The position numbers were made by a program, and so were the translations under genes. From Candidatus Falkowiibacteriota bacterium (lineage in GTDB: Bacteria > Patescibacteriota > Patescibacteriia > Patescibacteriales > UBA12075): a stretch of 6,981 bases of DNA. The notes below the pieces were generated by a model. That model was not told where the DNA came from. It worked only from the letters and a program-made list of their open reading frames with translations, and ran no database searches. Shown in pieces: positions 6,823 through 6,981 of this stretch (position 1 is its first letter; each line of letters begins with the position of its first letter). The DNA lies in assembly GCA_003647675.1 (NCBI GenBank), contig QMNH01000050.1:1-6981 (forward strand), in the 5' to 3' direction.

Positions 6823-6981
6823 TTAAAGCTCTTGCTCAATATACTGCCGAAAACTTATTATTCTGTCCGCGTCATCCGGGTTGATCAGGAATGGTGAAAC
6901 GTCCTTGGCTAAGGCTTTAAAATTTAAGTCTTTGGTAAAAGCTAATAATTTATGCTTAAGCTGACTTTTGTTTTCAATGCC
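6823..6981 (-). CDS. AbiEii/AbiGii-like nucleotidyltransferase toxin, C-terminal fragment
   Basis: The frame is open from the window edge to a TAA at 6825-6823 and gives the last 52 residues of a protein. The sequence FKALAKDVSPFLINPDDADR (about 21-40), followed by IISFRQYIEQEL, resembles the C-terminal tail of AbiEii/AbiGii nucleotidyltransferases, in which a D(V/L)xPFL stretch precedes a closing helix. In AbiE type IV toxin-antitoxin systems this toxin is a GTP-binding nucleotidyltransferase and an AbiEi antitoxin gene normally lies just upstream; that region is outside the window. The catalytic motifs are also outside it, so the call rests on a short, weakly diagnostic tail. The gene ends 44 bases before pilD in the same orientation and could share its transcript. 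Confidence 0.5.
   Translation of the reverse strand, partial: GIENKSQLKHKLLAFTKDLNFKALAKDVSPFLINPDDADRIISFRQYIEQEL

Overview
The window is AT-rich, densely packed and coded almost entirely on the minus strand. Several traits suggest a Patescibacteria (CPR), probably Parcubacteria-like, genome: a LigA N-terminus with the EISEAALDSL variant of domain Ia; a PilV-type pilin carrying AQEGIELVRNIRDTNWL; a surface protein built of GWAW...GWISFN modules; a four-helix-bundle (S23/bAvd-like) gene; mostly absent Shine-Dalgarno sites; and intergenic 7-bp repeat arrays. The lineage call rests on remembered family hallmarks, not on a search. Two intact genes (prepilin peptidase and the PilV-like pilin) end naturally at TGA, so standard bacterial decoding is assumed.

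Layout, in the direction of transcription (right to left): the C-terminal end of an AbiEii-like nucleotidyltransferase (6823 to edge); a prepilin peptidase, pilD (5954-6778), with an in-frame heptanucleotide-repeat insert; an MNT/HEPN toxin-antitoxin pair, mntA (5541-5957, overlapping pilD by ATGA) and hepT (5069-5515); a 600-residue cysteine-rich, membrane-anchored or secreted protein with GWISFN modules and two fibronectin-III-like domains (3248-5050); then four minor-pilin-like genes: GspH/FimU-like (2496-3125), PilV-like (1935-2474), PilW/GspJ-like (1234-1776) and PilX-like (699-1124). A four-helix-bundle gene interrupted by a TGA (265-609) follows, enclosed by a perfect 29-bp inverted repeat. 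Last is the N-terminus of ligA (edge to 178).

The central genes read as one type IV pilus locus. PilD would process the four prepilin-like proteins. Their order (FimU-, PilV-, PilW-, PilX-like) matches the minor-pilin operons of Pseudomonas-type pili, where the large cysteine-rich tip protein PilY1 is the partner. The 600-residue protein is the candidate for that role here, although it has no recognisable PilY1 domain. The mntA-hepT pair lies inside this operon and is translationally coupled to pilD.

The non-coding DNA is unusual. Short arrays based on different 7-bp units (GAAAATT, GTAGAAA, GGATATT, GTTAAAT, CTTATTA) occur between genes and, in one case, inside pilD. No gene-free stretch exceeds 300 bases; the longest is 1777-1934.
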